From positions 5,252,001-5,316,000 of the forward strand of contig NC_068562.1 in the NCBI RefSeq assembly GCF_022201045.2: a stretch of DNA of 64,000 nucleotides. Reading direction: 5' to 3'. A program made the translations under genes and the position numbers. The notes under the pieces were generated by a model. It was given only the letters and a program-made list of their open reading frames with translations, made no database searches and was not told the DNA's origin. Each line of letters opens with the position of its first letter. Position 1 is the first letter of the stretch. This DNA is from Citrus sinensis. Its lineage: Eukaryota; Streptophyta; Magnoliopsida; Sapindales; Rutaceae. Positions 10,870-24,483 of the stretch are shown here, in pieces.

Positions 10870-13800
10870 AGAATCAGAATCAGAATCAGATTGGTGTCTT
10901 CAATTCACAACTTTGTTCCATGATCCACTTTGCTATATGTAATGCTCCCTCGATCATTACACTCTTTTAGCGCTTAAATTACTTTTAATTTCCAGATACA
11001 TCGACCCTAATCATGCCGTGATTGCCAAAAAACTATAAGGGTGCGTTTGGCACACTATATTATATTATGCTGTATTGCATTATTTTTATGTTAGTGTATT
11101 GTATTATGCTGTATTGTATTAGCACTGTATTATAACAATGTTGTACAATGTTTGGTGTTGTATTATATTGTATTAATTTTTAGTTATACTATGTTTGGTG
11201 TTGCACTGTACTATATTAATTTTTTGTGATTAATTTATATTATATATTTATAAAATAATATTTATTAGTACTTAAAAAAACTAAATATAGAGGTCTTAAA
11301 TTTTAGAAATTTAATTACAAAATGAATTGTGCTAATATTTTATATTATTATTTATGTTATTATTAATTTTAGATTAATATTATTGAAATTCATTCGTATT
11401 TAAATATTTATTATTTGTTATATTATATTATTTAAAAATATTAAATTTTATATATTAATATTACAATAATTAAATAGTGTAATATTATATTATATTTTAT
11501 ATACTTTTAAGTATTTATTATTAATCATATTAAATTATAAATTTATTAATAAATTATGATGTAAAAATAAAAAAATAATATTATATTATATTATAAATTA
11601 AAAAATATATATTTATCCATTTTTATTATTATTAAGTAAAACTAAAAGTGAAGGTTAAAGTTTAAAAAAAAAAAGACAAGCTAACGCGGGAGCTGCCGCA
11701 TTAGTGCGCCTCCCGATGCCCAATTCCAATGAGGTTCAACTACTCCCAAATATGTTATTGGTTTTAATTAATGTTGGGCCGACAATTAATCATATGCAAT
11801 ACCACACACCAAACACACCCTAAATGTTAATGAAATAAAATATTGTTCATATAAAATATTTAGCATATGTACCTTTCACCAATTGTCCAATCGAAAAGTT
11901 TGTTTTGTTCTAAATCACATATAGAGTTTTTCTCTCAAGCGCACTTTTCATTTTTTTTTCTCATACAAACACTATCAAGTCATACAATTTAATAAAATTA
12001 GTATAGATGATAGAAATCTATAAAATCATATTCGCAAAGGTATGTAGTGACAGCAGTGTCTAGGTTCCTCTGACCTTGAACAAAAATATATGATTGTCCT
12101 AAATGACTTATGAATTCATATCACAATTTTCAACACTGCATGTATGTTTTCCAACAGAAAATTTCGTAGGATTAGGGTTTAGTACTATGTTGAGTTTTTA
12201 TCGAGTATTGAATCAATAGTTAGAATTGTTTTAAATTTTAAATTCTTACAATTTCTCCTATTAATAACCATTGATTTAATATTTAGTAAAACTCAATTCA
12301 GCACGTAATCCTTATTCGACTTTGCAACCAAAGAACACAAACAAAACTTCATCGGTCAATGGAAGCATTTTCTTAGAACCTCACGGTTCACCCCCAATGT
12401 TGACGCACGATGGATGATTTTATCAAGATGAATATAGTTCAAGTTTTACCACCCCATCAAATCTATCATGAAATTTCATTTATTCTTTTTTGTTTTTGGT
12501 AGATCTTAATATGTACTGTGATTAAAGCAAAGAGAGAGAGAGAGAGAGAATAGTAAAATCCATATCTAAAATGGTATGTGGTATGTACATAGTAGTACAT
12601 GATCTAAAATGGTATGTATATGATATACATGATATACATGATATGATCTAAGCTCTGCTTGTGCTACCTATATTTTAGTGTTGGTATATAATTAGAATTT
12701 AACTACCGTTATTTTTAATTTATTAATTATCAATCACTTTAATAAAATATAAAACTTACTCAGAAGAAGATTATATCAAGAGAGAATCATGACCCAATTA
12801 GAAGAGTATGTATCTTACATTTCATAAAGATTTTTGAACATCTTTCAAAATTGTGGGTTCATTTTAAGGTAAAAATTCTAACTTTTTGTGGATGAGTTTT
12901 CATGACTAATTTGCATGCATATATATCTTAATCAAATTGATACGGTGATCCATTTGTTTGGATGGTTAAGAAATCTAAGTTTCAACACAAATAATCATTG
13001 GGCTACAAATCCAACGATAGACTGGTACTCTCAATTTATTCTGCTACCGGGGGATATGCCATCCATGTGTACATTATGAAATGTAATATTTTTTATCATA
13101 TTTAGGAGGATGAACGTCTTATTATTTAAGATAATAATTGTTAATGCGTGCATTATTAATACTCCATCATCTGGTTATTCTAGAAAGCTCTTTGATAGGA
13201 TTCTATTGGTATTTGAAATTTTATATACATCTTTCATTGCAGTAAAGATCTTTTTAACATGAATTGTGTGAATACCAAACTCTTGACACATCAAGCATGT
13301 GCAAAATTTGTAACAACAGTGCGCAGTACGAAAATTTTTTTACGGCGGTTATGTCTAAATGGTGAAAAATCTTTGTCAGATTTTAGATAATCTTTAAATC
13401 ACATTTATTGAAACTTACCATTAATAAAAGGGAAACAAGATAAAGAATAAAAACAATATATGAGCGGATCATGTGAGGTACTGAGGTCGGCGTCACTTTG
13501 TTTTGAGTGATGGTAAAATATATAAGTTAGGGAGACCCAAGAAATAAATGCAATTCAATCATCGTTCTACTCGAATTAAAAGAGAATTTTCAAAGTTCGC
13601 ACATTTTGATAATTTTTTTTTTCGTTTTTGCTTTTTGCTTTTGATATCGATAGAACTCGTTGTTTTGTTTTTTGTCTTTTATGCGACGGAAGGCTTCTTC
13701 TCTCTCTCCTGTCAGCTTTTTTCTCTCTCTCTCTCTCCTCCCATCATATGCTTCACTCTCTCGTCCTTCTCTCATTTTTCTTGATACTTAGCATTTTTTC

Positions 13801-15054
13801 AAAACTTTTGTTATGTGCACATGTCAAAGTTTCCACATTCAGATTGAATAACTTTGTCCACAAGAGCCAACTTGTCATCTAAACTACAAAAATTAATTAA
13901 TTAATTAACGACAAATGAAAGGCAGGTATACAGAGGAAAAGAGGTTGCCTCGAATTTGTGTAACCATCTCGTGGAACATCCCAGGATGTTTGTAGGTGTG
14001 AACTAAAAAGAATAAATAAATAAATAAATAATAATTGAATGTAAGCAGCTGGGAAGATTAACTACAGTTTACAGGGAGAAAGGTACATACCAAGTACTGG
14101 GGAGTTGGTCATTCATTCATGAGGCTTCAAGTGCTCAAAAGGTCGTGCGAGTTCATTACGTACTTTCTCTTATTTTATTTTATTTTTTTTATTAATTACT
14201 GACCTTTTCACACGATGGATGTTTTTAAGAGGTTCTCGCCTTTTGTCTTTGACTTTTTCTTTTTTAATGTTAAATCCATTAACTTAAAAAATTAAATAGT
14301 AACGAGAGTAAGAGTCCACTTTGATCAAACGCAAATAATAATAATAATAAAAAAAAATTAAGTAAATTTAATAAAAATATCCTAAATATAAAATTAATAA
14401 TAAGCTTGTCCAAGAGATTTGCGGAGTCAATGGGGGTGTACGTCAGTGTCATTTTTTTTTAAATTGAAAACCAAGAATATTGTGTTGCGGTAGGCTAGCA
14501 GCCGTGGGCCACGTGAATAGCCACTCCTGAAAGTTTTGAAGCCATAAAAAAAAGTAACAAATAACCGAGTAAGTCGTCCACATAAGTTGTGTTATTTGCC
14601 ACCAAATTACATCACGAAAGTCTTCTCCTTTCAGTTTTTTTTTTTTTTTTTTTGGTTATTGTAGCTTTTTAATTATTTTGAGGAGCAAGACTCATTATAT
14701 TCCACAATAAAAGTATATTATTACTATTTATCTTCAACAAATTGTCGCGTTAGTTGAAATTTATTTTTAACAAATATCGCCAAAAATTCCCGTAAAGGAA
14801 CAGTGACGGGTTGTTTTCATTCACACATGAACATTTGCACGTGACTAATACCTAACGCTTTACACGATCGAAGGTCATGGTGTTTCTAGAATCGTCGAAC
14901 AAAAGGGCAAAAAAGTGAAACTACAAAGGAAATCGAGAACCATTTTGAGGAAAATGGCTTTGGTCAATAAAGAACGGCTGGGTCGGTGAATTGAATTGGA
15001 AAATTGCTCACCGAGTACGTCACCCAAACGCAATGGGAAGATGCTGTTACTTGC
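10870..15054. other. 3' flank of copy C and upstream region of copy D
   Basis: Up to 14182 this repeats 5383-8695. From 14183 to 15054 the sequence is unique, AT-rich and gene-free. It contains a CACGTG hexamer (near 14511) and a TACGTCA motif (near 15016), plausible bZIP/bHLH sites in the copy D promoter, but not tested. Confidence 0.5.
11039..11820. mobile_element. PIF/Harbinger-like element, duplicated copy
   Basis: This is the same element as 5552-6333, carried along by the segmental duplication rather than inserted anew: it has the same position relative to copy C, the same flanks and the same TAA duplication. Confidence 0.85.
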
Positions 15055-15061
15055 TATAAAA
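15055..15061 (+). promoter_or_regulatory. Putative TATA box of copy D
   Basis: TATAAAA lies 108 bases before the start codon of copy D in otherwise mixed sequence. This implies a 5' leader of about 75 bases. Confidence 0.55.
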
Positions 15062-15162
15062 GCCCAAGGCCACCCGGCATACAGCATTGCACCTTGTTTA
15101 TTCAAATACCCTGGACGTCAAACTAAGCCAACAAGCACCAATATCATTAAATTCATTCTGAA

Positions 15163-17473
15163 ATGGGGCAAGCACCGGAGCAAGAGCACCCTAAGAACGC
15201 CTTTGGATGGGCTGCCAGGGACACTTCTGGCGTTCTCTCCCCCTTTCACTTCTCCAGAAGGTATCGTTTTCTCTCTTTTCTTTCCCTTTCTCTTCATACC
15301 ATTTCCAATCAATCTTTTTAAGTCGTGTTTGCAATTAAAATTGATCAATTATAACTTAAAAATTACAATATAAAATATTTTATAAAAACTAGTTACTTTT
15401 AGTTTAGAAGTTATATTGATATGATTTTTTAATTATTGTTAAAAATATTATTTAAAAATTATATTTATTTCATATTATTAACGCTTATTTCATAGTTATC
15501 TTTTCAATGATAAATAAAAGCTTAAATTAGATATATGCGTGCATTTATTTTTAATATGCATGTCTGATGTCTAGTGATTAGCGGTTCCGCTTTTTTTTCT
15601 TTTAATTTTAATTTTCGTTTGTTGTTAAATCGTCTGTTTTTGCAGAGCAACGGGAGAGAAGGATGTGACATTCAAAGTAACTCACTGTGGGATATGCCAT
15701 TCAGATCTTCACTTGATCAAAAATGAATGGGGCAATGCCATTTACCCAATCGTCCCCGGGTATGTTTTCCGCTTTCTCAAATCATATCTTGTTTTCAATT
15801 TGTTCTTTTCTTTCGAAAGAAGATGTATAAATATATATCTGATTTAATAGTTTTCAGTTTTGTCATCGTATACAGTACGATGGCTGATTTCTTATTGTGT
15901 CTTTTATTTTTTTCAATAATTTATTAGTAAACGAATTAAAATAATATTAACAATAATAAAAAAATGAAAGCGTGTCGATGGAGTCTGCACCACGAAAGCA
16001 CGTGTTAAATAAGCCACATAAACCTCAAAAATAAAAATGTTTCTGTACTGTCTGATCGCTGCGCTGGACCAACGTTATTTTTTATTCATCAATTCCCTTG
16101 CTATACTAATTGAAATATCCGCCTAAGCAAATTAGGAAAGTATTAATGAAGAAATTAAATATAATTCTCTCATTAGAAAGAAAATTAGGAAAGTAATAAT
16201 GAAGAAATACATTTAACTTACCAAATGTATCGAATTGTATGCGAATGAATATGAGTTTTGTTGGTCCTCTGGTTTTTATTATTTGCGTATTTTGTTATGT
16301 TCAATTTTTATTCCATCTGAAATTCAAGTCACTAAATTAAAAAATTGAACCGGCAAACGGAAATGCAGACATGAGATTGTGGGCGTAGTGACAGAGGTCG
16401 GAAGCAAAGTGAGTAAATTCAAAGTCGGAGACAAAGTGGGAGTAGGATGCATGGTGGGATCATGCCGCTCTTGTGATAGCTGCGCCATTGATCTTGAGAA
16501 CTACTGCCCCAAAGTTATAATGACCTATGCCAGCAAGTACCATGATGGAACCATCACATACGGAGGCTACTCTGACACTATGGTTGCCGATGAGCACTTT
16601 GTGGTCCGTATTCCTGAAGGCGCACCACTTGACGCCACTGCCCCTCTCCTCTGTGCTGGTATCACAGTCTACAGTCCGTTGAGATTCTATGGACTCGACA
16701 AGCCTGGTATGCATGTGGGTGTTGTCGGCTTGGGCGGTCTAGGCCATGTCGCTGTCAAATTCGCAAAGGCTATGGGGGTTAAGGTGACTGTGATCAGTAC
16801 CTCCCCTAGCAAGAAGAGTGAAGCCGTTGAACGTCTTGGCGCTGATTCCTTTTTGGTCAGTCGTGATCAAGATGAGATGCAGGTACTGCTTTTTCGCCCC
16901 TTTTTTGTTTCTGGGTGCGCTTATTTTGAACATGTTTCTTTGATTGAGAGTTGAGGTGAATTGGTCCATCATTCTTGCTTGCTAAATTGATTTGTTTGCT
17001 AACGTTGGCTGTGAAGGCTGCCATGGGCACAATGGATGGTATCATCGATACAGTATCTGCAGTTCACCCGCTAATGCCGTTGATTGGACTGTTGAAATCT
17101 CAAGGAAAGCTTGTACTTCTTGGTGCACCCGAGAAGCCACTAGAGCTACCAGCTTTCCCCCTGCTCACGGGCGAGTGATCTGCGCTTATGTTACTTCATT
17201 TTTCTTTGTTATAAACACATATTACTTTGGAACTCTTGCGGCTAACAAAAGTGTTGTGCAATTTCAGGGAGGAAGATAGTTGGTGGCAGTCTCATTGGGG
17301 GGTTGAAGGAGACTCAAGAGATGATTGATTTTGCAGCAAAACACAACATCAGAGCTGATATTGAGGTCATACCGGCCGACTATGTGAACACAGCCATGGA
17401 GCGCCTTGCTAAAGCCGATGTTAGATATCGCTTTGTCATCGACGTTGCAAACACAATGAAGTCCACTCCTTAA
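15163..17473 (+). CDS. CAD/mannitol-dehydrogenase-like, copy D (intact, 361 aa)
   Basis: Same enzyme family as copy B, in the same orientation and with the same exon structure: 15163-15260, 15646-15759, 16369-16882, 17017-17170 and 17268-17473, joining to 1,086 nt. The first four exon lengths equal those of copy B exactly. Catalytic and structural zinc cysteines, the GHE motif, GLGGLGH and STSPSKK are all present. The substrate-pocket segment after the catalytic cysteine reads NAIYPIVPG, where B has FSLFPMVPG. Intron 4 must start with GC (GCGAGT at 17171) to keep frame; the nearest GT shifts the frame and leads to a stop. It has its own TATA box and a clear 5' region and is the most divergent member of the cluster. 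Substrate unknown. Confidence 0.92.
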
Positions 17474-20400
17474 ATTTTCTCCCTTTTGAGTTGCGCTTAA
17501 AACGAGGAATGTGCGTTTATTGTTGAGTCACAACATCGTCTAAGTTTTAGATTATGTTAGTCTTTTGTTGTGATTTCAAAACTGTTTTTACTTTTTAAGA
17601 ATAATAATTTCGTGACATATATTCCATCTGTGTGACAAATTTATGTAATAGCGAGCTATATGTTAGTTTTTACTGAAATTAATTATTCAGGTTTTGATTT
17701 AACTTTGTTCTGGTGTTTTTTTTTTTCTGAAAATTGTTCTGCTATGGTTGGGCTAGTCTGAGAAATTTAAAAAAAAAAAAAAAAAAAAAACCCCTTTCTT
17801 ATGACACCCCACAAAATATAAGTGCGAATCACATTAATTCTAATTTCGCTTGTTTCATTTTCACAAATAACCCCACACTTATTTTCAACTGACGAAAGAA
17901 AGCAAGTAATTGATGTTTCCTGATATTAATTAAGAAATCTTTAAGAGATAAATAAATAAATAAAATTAACTGTAAAAATCGAATGGAAAAAAAAGGATTT
18001 TTTCAAAGAAATTTCTCTACCAACCTATCAACATCCTGAAGTCCCTAATTTCTACAGCCAACTTTTTTAACTTTTGGAGTTGTTCGTCAATTTATTGTTT
18101 ACATTGACCTTTGTTTTTGTAATATCGTTCTTTTAAGGAATTTCAATCGAATATATTATATGAGCCCTGTTTTTTTTTTTTTTTTTAAAAAAATAACGTG
18201 TATTATTAAATTAGACAATTTGGTTTCTAATATAATTCAAATTAAGGTCCAAATGGTAACTGCAGTGTAACGGGTTCGAACAGAATTGTAAGGGGTGTCA
18301 GTAGCGTAACACAAATAGTAGTAGGCCGAAACGTGGGTAAATTTTGCGAAAAAGCCTAACTAGTGTGGCCTCGACTGATTGGATTGGGCCAGTGCACATT
18401 GCAACGGACTATGAGTAATGCTTTTCACACCCATTCAATATCCTCATATCAATTTTTTTTTTCTTCTTTTTGGTAATCACGGTTGTATTGCTACTCGGAA
18501 ATTATATAAAAGGACAAATATGAATTTATTCAAAGTAAAATGTCTATACAAATCATAGACCTTAATTATTTTTTAATCCTAATAAATGATAGAGTTAATT
18601 TTGTTGATGAAAGCATAATAATTATGAAACAATGAATAAATAAATTATCTAATAACAATAATTTTATTATGGAAAAGTATGTTTATAAAATTTATTCTAA
18701 ATGAAAGTGAAATTTAATCGAAATTATGTAATAATTTTATGTCCTTTTTTTGCAATTTCTTAAAAGAAAGAGATAAAACAAATAAAAAGTTGGGTTTCTC
18801 AAGAATTTAAAAGGGGTGTTAGCTGCTCATTCATAGAATACGGATAGCTGTCAGCCTGTCATTGCCTTAGGCCAGCGTGATTATCACTAACCTCCCCTCA
18901 ACTATCTCCAACCCAGCCATAGATGGGCTTTATGTCCTCTAATTGACACTAACCTCCTCTAGACCAAATGTTTAGTTTGTTTGGCTGTTACCATCAAGGG
19001 TAATTTCGTAACTTAATCAAATTTAATCAAATTTCTTGAAATTGGCTTGAATACATAGTTAAATGCATATGCTTTCAAATGGCCTTTAGTTTGAAGCAAA
19101 CTATGAAAATTTATTTAAAATTTTCAAGAGTTTTTTCAAATAATTTTAAACTTGATGTAAATTTTTTTAAAAAAAATCTCATTTAATTTTAATATTTGAT
19201 TAAATGTAGGTACTTTTAAATAGATTTAAGTCTAAAGAAGCCAGTTAAATTTTTGTTGAAATAGAGGTGTTGTCAAATGACTTTAAACTTGAAGTAAATT
19301 AGAAAATGGAAGTGTTAATGGAAGTGTTACCAAATCATTTTCTTCTCTATTTTTTTCTTCTATTTTTTTTTTCTAACATTATGTGAGCTTATTGAAGACA
19401 TCATGTGATTAAAATTTAATTTAATGCAAATATCAAAAATAAAAAAGTATATTCTTTGATATTATATCTCTTTTGTCATTAAGCAAAAACTTCCTTTTTT
19501 ACTCTATTTATATTACCTCATGCTTGAATTTTACATGTTTCAAAATACTCAAGTCATAGAAAGGCAAGTGAAAATTACCCTACCGGCCATGCCAAGTTGG
19601 GTTGGCAAAATCCCAGGCCGGGTCCGGGTATCACAATGACCGGACCCGACCTGGATGCATAGATGCCCGGGCTAGGTTGTGCCGGGCTTTAATCCAAGTA
19701 CCCAGATTTTATATTTTTTAATATTATATGTGTATATTTTTTTTTTGGTAATTTTATAAGTTTTAAATTTATTTTAATAAAATTTGACATGAAAATATGA
19801 ACTTTAAGTAATTAAAACTTTATATATGTGTAATAAATAAGTCAGATAAATATAAATATTTAAAATAAAATATATTTCATAATATTTTTTTAATAAAATC
19901 CAGGTTCTGGGTTTATCAAGTGATGCCTAAGATCGGTCCTGCTTCATACAATTACCCGGCTCAAAATGCCTGAATGTGGCCCGGGTCTGGACCGAACGAG
20001 TATTTTTACCACCCCTAATGCCAAGGCAGAAAAGTCGTGTGACAGTAGCAATTAACGAAATTAATTAATTATATACATTACACAGGGAGCAAGAGAGATA
20101 TTATTACATAAGGATGTACGGTGAATTTATTAGTTTTTTAACGCTGTATTTTAATTTAATTAATTAAAGGTTTCCTTCGTCATTGAGTTCTGTGACGATA
20201 TATGTAGTTTTTCATTTTTTGCAAGTTAATTTAATATCTTCTGTTGGATTCAATCATTCAATGGAGCTCAAGACAACAACGACAACAACCACAACCAAAT
20301 TGATTACTGCGAGCTAATAAATATTTTTAAAGAGCAAGTAAATGGCGAAACGTCAAACTTTCGGAAGACGTGCATGGGAGAGCGACTTCACAGTGTACTA

Positions 20401-23400
20401 ATGACCAAAACTACAAGAAATAAGAAAGAACCCCCAGGCAAAGAGCATGCTCAACCCGTACACTTACGGGTGGTTTAATCGAGACTCCTCTGGTAGAGTT
20501 TTACGATGCAGACGATGACCATAAAACCATGCACAACTACATCACAAGGGCCCCCAAAAGTTCAAACAAAAAAAAAAAAAACAAAAATTTAGAGTACGAT
20601 AAAATTCATTATGATTCGTTCTAATAATTAAATTACTAATTTATTTAACTGATTTTGCAATCAATCTGCTGTCTGATGTCGAAATCAGACGTGATAGTGA
20701 TAGTACATTAACTAACGAACCTTGATTGTTGGTCTACGCACGCCATTTCTGGCTACAGGGTATAGCTCTGTCCAGCTTTTTGTATTTTTAAATTCCCAGA
20801 GGAATCACCCTGTTCAAATAATTAAGGAAACAATAATCAATTGCCATGCACAAAGTCATAATATTGTAATGATAATTGATAATTGATATGAATGCTATGG
20901 CTGTTCTGACTTTCTAACCTTTTTTTCTTTTCTTTGTAGTATTAGAAATAGGGTATTATTTTAGAACTATGCTATTTATCTTGAGTATCAAGCTGCCATG
21001 CATTTAAAACTACTAATTAACAAGGCATACGTAATGCATTTAAAATTAGGTCTGCGATTAAAATTTCAAAATTAGGCTCTGGTATTCGGTGGATGAGGAT
21101 TCTCATCACCATAATAGCGTTTCGTATTTGCCTTTCAAATTAAGCAAATATATTTGATTGGAATGTGACTCTCATCTGCTGTTGTTGTTTGTGCTCACAG
21201 TGCTTCTTTTAGTCTTCCTTGTTCCCAATATTAATTCTACTGCATTCCGATGTGCTCACATTCATTTTTAAAAACTCGATTGCAGATGGTTTGGCAAACT
21301 GTGGATTATTTTGTGATTCTTACGCGTGGTAAGATAATACTCCGCAGTTTATTCTTAAAGGTATTTTTGGAGGAATCTTGGGCCTTACTTAACCGCTTCA
21401 CCTAAATCTTTTCTGCCTCTATCCTACGTAATTTTCTTTTTCTTTCCCACTAATAAAGTTTCTGCTCTAACAAACCCAAAAAAAAAAAAAAAAATGTGTA
21501 CAAAAGCATTACTCCTTGTCTTGAAAATAATAATAAATTTATTATTCTTTCGGGGGAAGAAAAAAAAGAATCTAGGAATATTACGTGAAAGTTTGCATGA
21601 ATCTGTAAGGTTGGCATAGGGTCAGGATAGGCATTGGAAATGGAAGATGAAAGAAGGTAGTGGCTAGAATAGAACTTAGAAGAAGATGGGGGATGAGGCC
21701 CGTGAGATATTTGTAACGTTTATTGAGAGAGACCAAAAAAAAAACAAAACAAAAAGAAAAAACCATTAGCTAGCGTTTAGTTTATTTGTGAGTATCATCA
21801 CTATGTACGCTTCGTTTCCGGTTTCCTCTCACGGGAATCCACTCACCCCTCTCACGTGTTCCTCTCTCTCTCTGTCTCTCTCTGTTCATATTCATTGACG
21901 TATATATATACACACACACACACATGCATCCATCTGGATCAAGCTGTTTTTCTTCAGCTTGTTATTTTACGGCTCCTCTACGTTTCCTCTCTAGCTAGTT
22001 TACATTTTCATCCCTTAACAACTTAATTTGGGCGGTAGGAAATTTGCCACATTTCTTTCGCAATTTAATGAACTAACTAGTACTTACCACTAGCTAATTA
22101 GTTATATGCTCAATTTGGTAATTATACATAAATTAATTTGGAACGTTTCTCAATATTGATTGATTGGAACCTTTCTCAATATTGATTGATTGATAGTCAC
22201 ATATATACAAGTATACTGAGACCATGCTTCAGTTTTTCATTGCAATACAACAGTGACTGATGGGCAAATTTATAGGGAATCAAAAGTGCCCCATACTTTG
22301 TAAGCTCATTTAGAGAGAAATGGAAAAATCTCTGCTCATAGGTGTCTCTTTCTTTCCCATGCATGCCAGAGTAAACAAGATCTCCTGGTTCCTAGAAAAC
22401 AAATTTTCATGATCCAAGTCACAATAAGACAACGAGCTAAAGATCAATGATCCCGGCCCAGCTATTGAATTGAGTAATGTTGGAGGGAAATTAAAAAGAT
22501 ATCTTTGCAGTTTCAGAGTTGTACTTGCATCTGCTTCCCTGACTGAATAAAAACCACATAAGGCCAAGCAATAGCTATTTTTATATGACATTTATGGGCC
22601 TCTCCTCTGGCTAACTAGCTGCCTGCCTTTACTGATCAGTTCAATAAAGCACACCAATACACAAATAAATAATATTTATGACCTAAAGTTCCATTTAATT
22701 TGTTATCGCATTCTTTTTAGTTGCCGGTCTCCTTTGAAAGGGAATTCTATAGCCAAAGTTGTTTTATTAATTAGTCTGTTATTTTACCATATGGGCAAAT
22801 GAGCAGATACAATTAATATATAATATTTCGGAGGGGGTGTCCCATTCGGTAATAAAGCTTTTGTCCTAAAAGCCAGATGATGGTGAGTGATTAAAGAGAT
22901 AAGGAATTTTACACGTGTAAGTTACCATATAGGAGAGACTTGTTAAAGTTGAATTGGGTAAAAAGGGGCATTACGTTGAAAGGAATAGACAAGGGCTGAT
23001 GTGTCTAGCGGAGCCCCACTGCTTGCTGCTGTGTCGGCCAGAGGCCAGAGCTAGCTTGATCCACTGACTCAAGTACACTCTCCTTGATCAGCCCCTACTA
23101 CTGTCATCACTGCCCTCTCACTCATCTTTTTACCTAAATGGTATCTGATCAATATCTCAATCTATCTTTCTTTGTCATTTTGATTATTATTTTTTAAGTA
23201 AACGCTTATCCATTTCACCTCCCATGCATCAAATCATGAATGATTTTTAAGGCTTCCTTATCAAGTCTTTTTTGTACAATTTAAGTTAACCATGTTGTTG
23301 CGTGATGTTAATAATTTAATAATCCGTGTTATTTAAAATTACAATGAATTAATGATAATCCAATCTTACACTTAGTTCTTTTTATAGTTATTGGATGACT

Positions 23401-24076
23401 AAGTTGTTTAATTTTTTATTTTTAAATAATCTTCCAAAGGAGTCCTCTCAACGTAAATTGTAGAAAAAAAATTATGAAATTAGGAGTGCGATGTAAAATA
23501 ACTACTAAAATATATTAGAAGTTTTTTTTTAGTAATATGTTATTTTTATTATCTCATGTAATTTATATAAAAAATGAAAACCATTTAATTTTTCTTTTAA
23601 GGATTTTGATGGATGCGTATATATAAAAGTGATGCTTAAACATATATATATATATATACATATATATATGATTTGTTGATGCTTAAGCAGAAGAACTTTC
23701 TCCTAGAAAATCTTCACTTAAAATTTTGTACTGTTTTATTCCGCATCTTGTATGGATCATCCACATGTAATCTAGTCATTATCACATATCAAATAACCTA
23801 TGTGTTGATTTTTCAATTAACTTAAAAGGAATTTATAGAACCCTTCAAAGAAGTATTTCTATATGTAGTAATAATAAAGTTACCACATTATTTCTTTCCA
23901 TCAAGTACATTTTTCATTTAAATCAGCAGCAAGAGTAATTCAAATATATTCAATCTGTTAAATGTAATTTGCGGATCTCTCTATTCCTTTCCTCCACCAG
24001 ATCAATTTCAGATTATCTACTTTCTTACTTTTGACTTCACATATAAATCTTTCTCTTCTCTCTCTATACTCGATCG
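17474..24076. other. 6.6-kb spacer without recognisable genes
   Basis: AT-rich intergenic DNA. It contains the 3' untranslated region of copy D, a long A tract near 17769-17790, the hAT-like MITE at 19597-20017, an (AT)n tract near 23643-23666 and many homopolymer runs. A 93-codon minus-strand frame at 22310-22591 has no recognisable domain, and I do not call it. The part from about 22850 is presumably distal promoter of the Dof gene. Confidence 0.55.
19597..20017. mobile_element. hAT-like MITE with 8-bp target duplication
   Basis: A 421-base element is flanked by the direct repeat ATGCCAAG (19589-19596 and 20018-20025). The left terminus TTGGGTTGGCAAAAT pairs imperfectly with the right terminus, whose complement reads TAGGGGTGGTAAAAAT. 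Both resemble the TAGGGGTGGCAAAA ends common in plant hAT elements, and an 8-bp duplication is the hAT signature. Subterminal parts are rich in CCGGGT/ACCCGG motifs while the centre is AT-rich. There is no coding capacity. Confidence 0.75.
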
Positions 24077-24086
24077 TATATAAATA
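24077..24086 (+). promoter_or_regulatory. Putative TATA box of the Dof gene
   Basis: TATATAAATA lies between inverted hexamers CTCGAT (24069-24074) and ATCGAG (24086-24091). It is about 400 bases before the start codon, implying a leader of roughly 370 bases rich in CT. Confidence 0.45.
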
Positions 24087-24483
24087 TCGAGACTCCTCTC
24101 ACTTTTTCTTCTTCTTCTTCTAGTGAGATGTATCCCATATTCTCTCTCTTTCTCGTTAATTAGCTTTATTTATAAATTCCATTATAAATATATATATGTC
24201 CCAAACCTCTCTTTGATGGATATCACAAGACCCCATCAACATTTCCACCCCATGCATGAAACTATTCAATTGAGTATCTTTGCCTCTGTAAAAGGAAACT
24301 GATCATCAACACACAACACACATCCCACAGCCATACATCTATCTCATTTCTCCCCCCTTCTTTTTCTTTTTGGTTCAACTTTCAGTTTCAGGCACCACAT
24401 CTCTTTTTAATTAGTCCTAGGGAAAAAAAAAAAGAAAAATAGAAAAACATAATCTTTCAAAGAGTTATCTAATAGCCACCCCC

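Larger units (their letters stand above)
8719..14182. repeat. Duplicated 5.46-kb segment, second copy
   Basis: Second copy of 3232-8695, shifted by 5,487 bases and almost identical, including introns, mobile element and microsatellites. After 14182 the sequence runs into the unique upstream region of copy D. Confidence 0.9.

Noticed and set aside
18265..18300. GGGTTCGAAC resembling a tRNA T-loop
   Set aside because: No acceptor stem or anticodon arm can be drawn around it.
22310..22591. 93-codon minus-strand open frame
   Set aside because: No recognisable domain, no promoter or splice context, and it lies in AT-rich spacer; length alone is not evidence.
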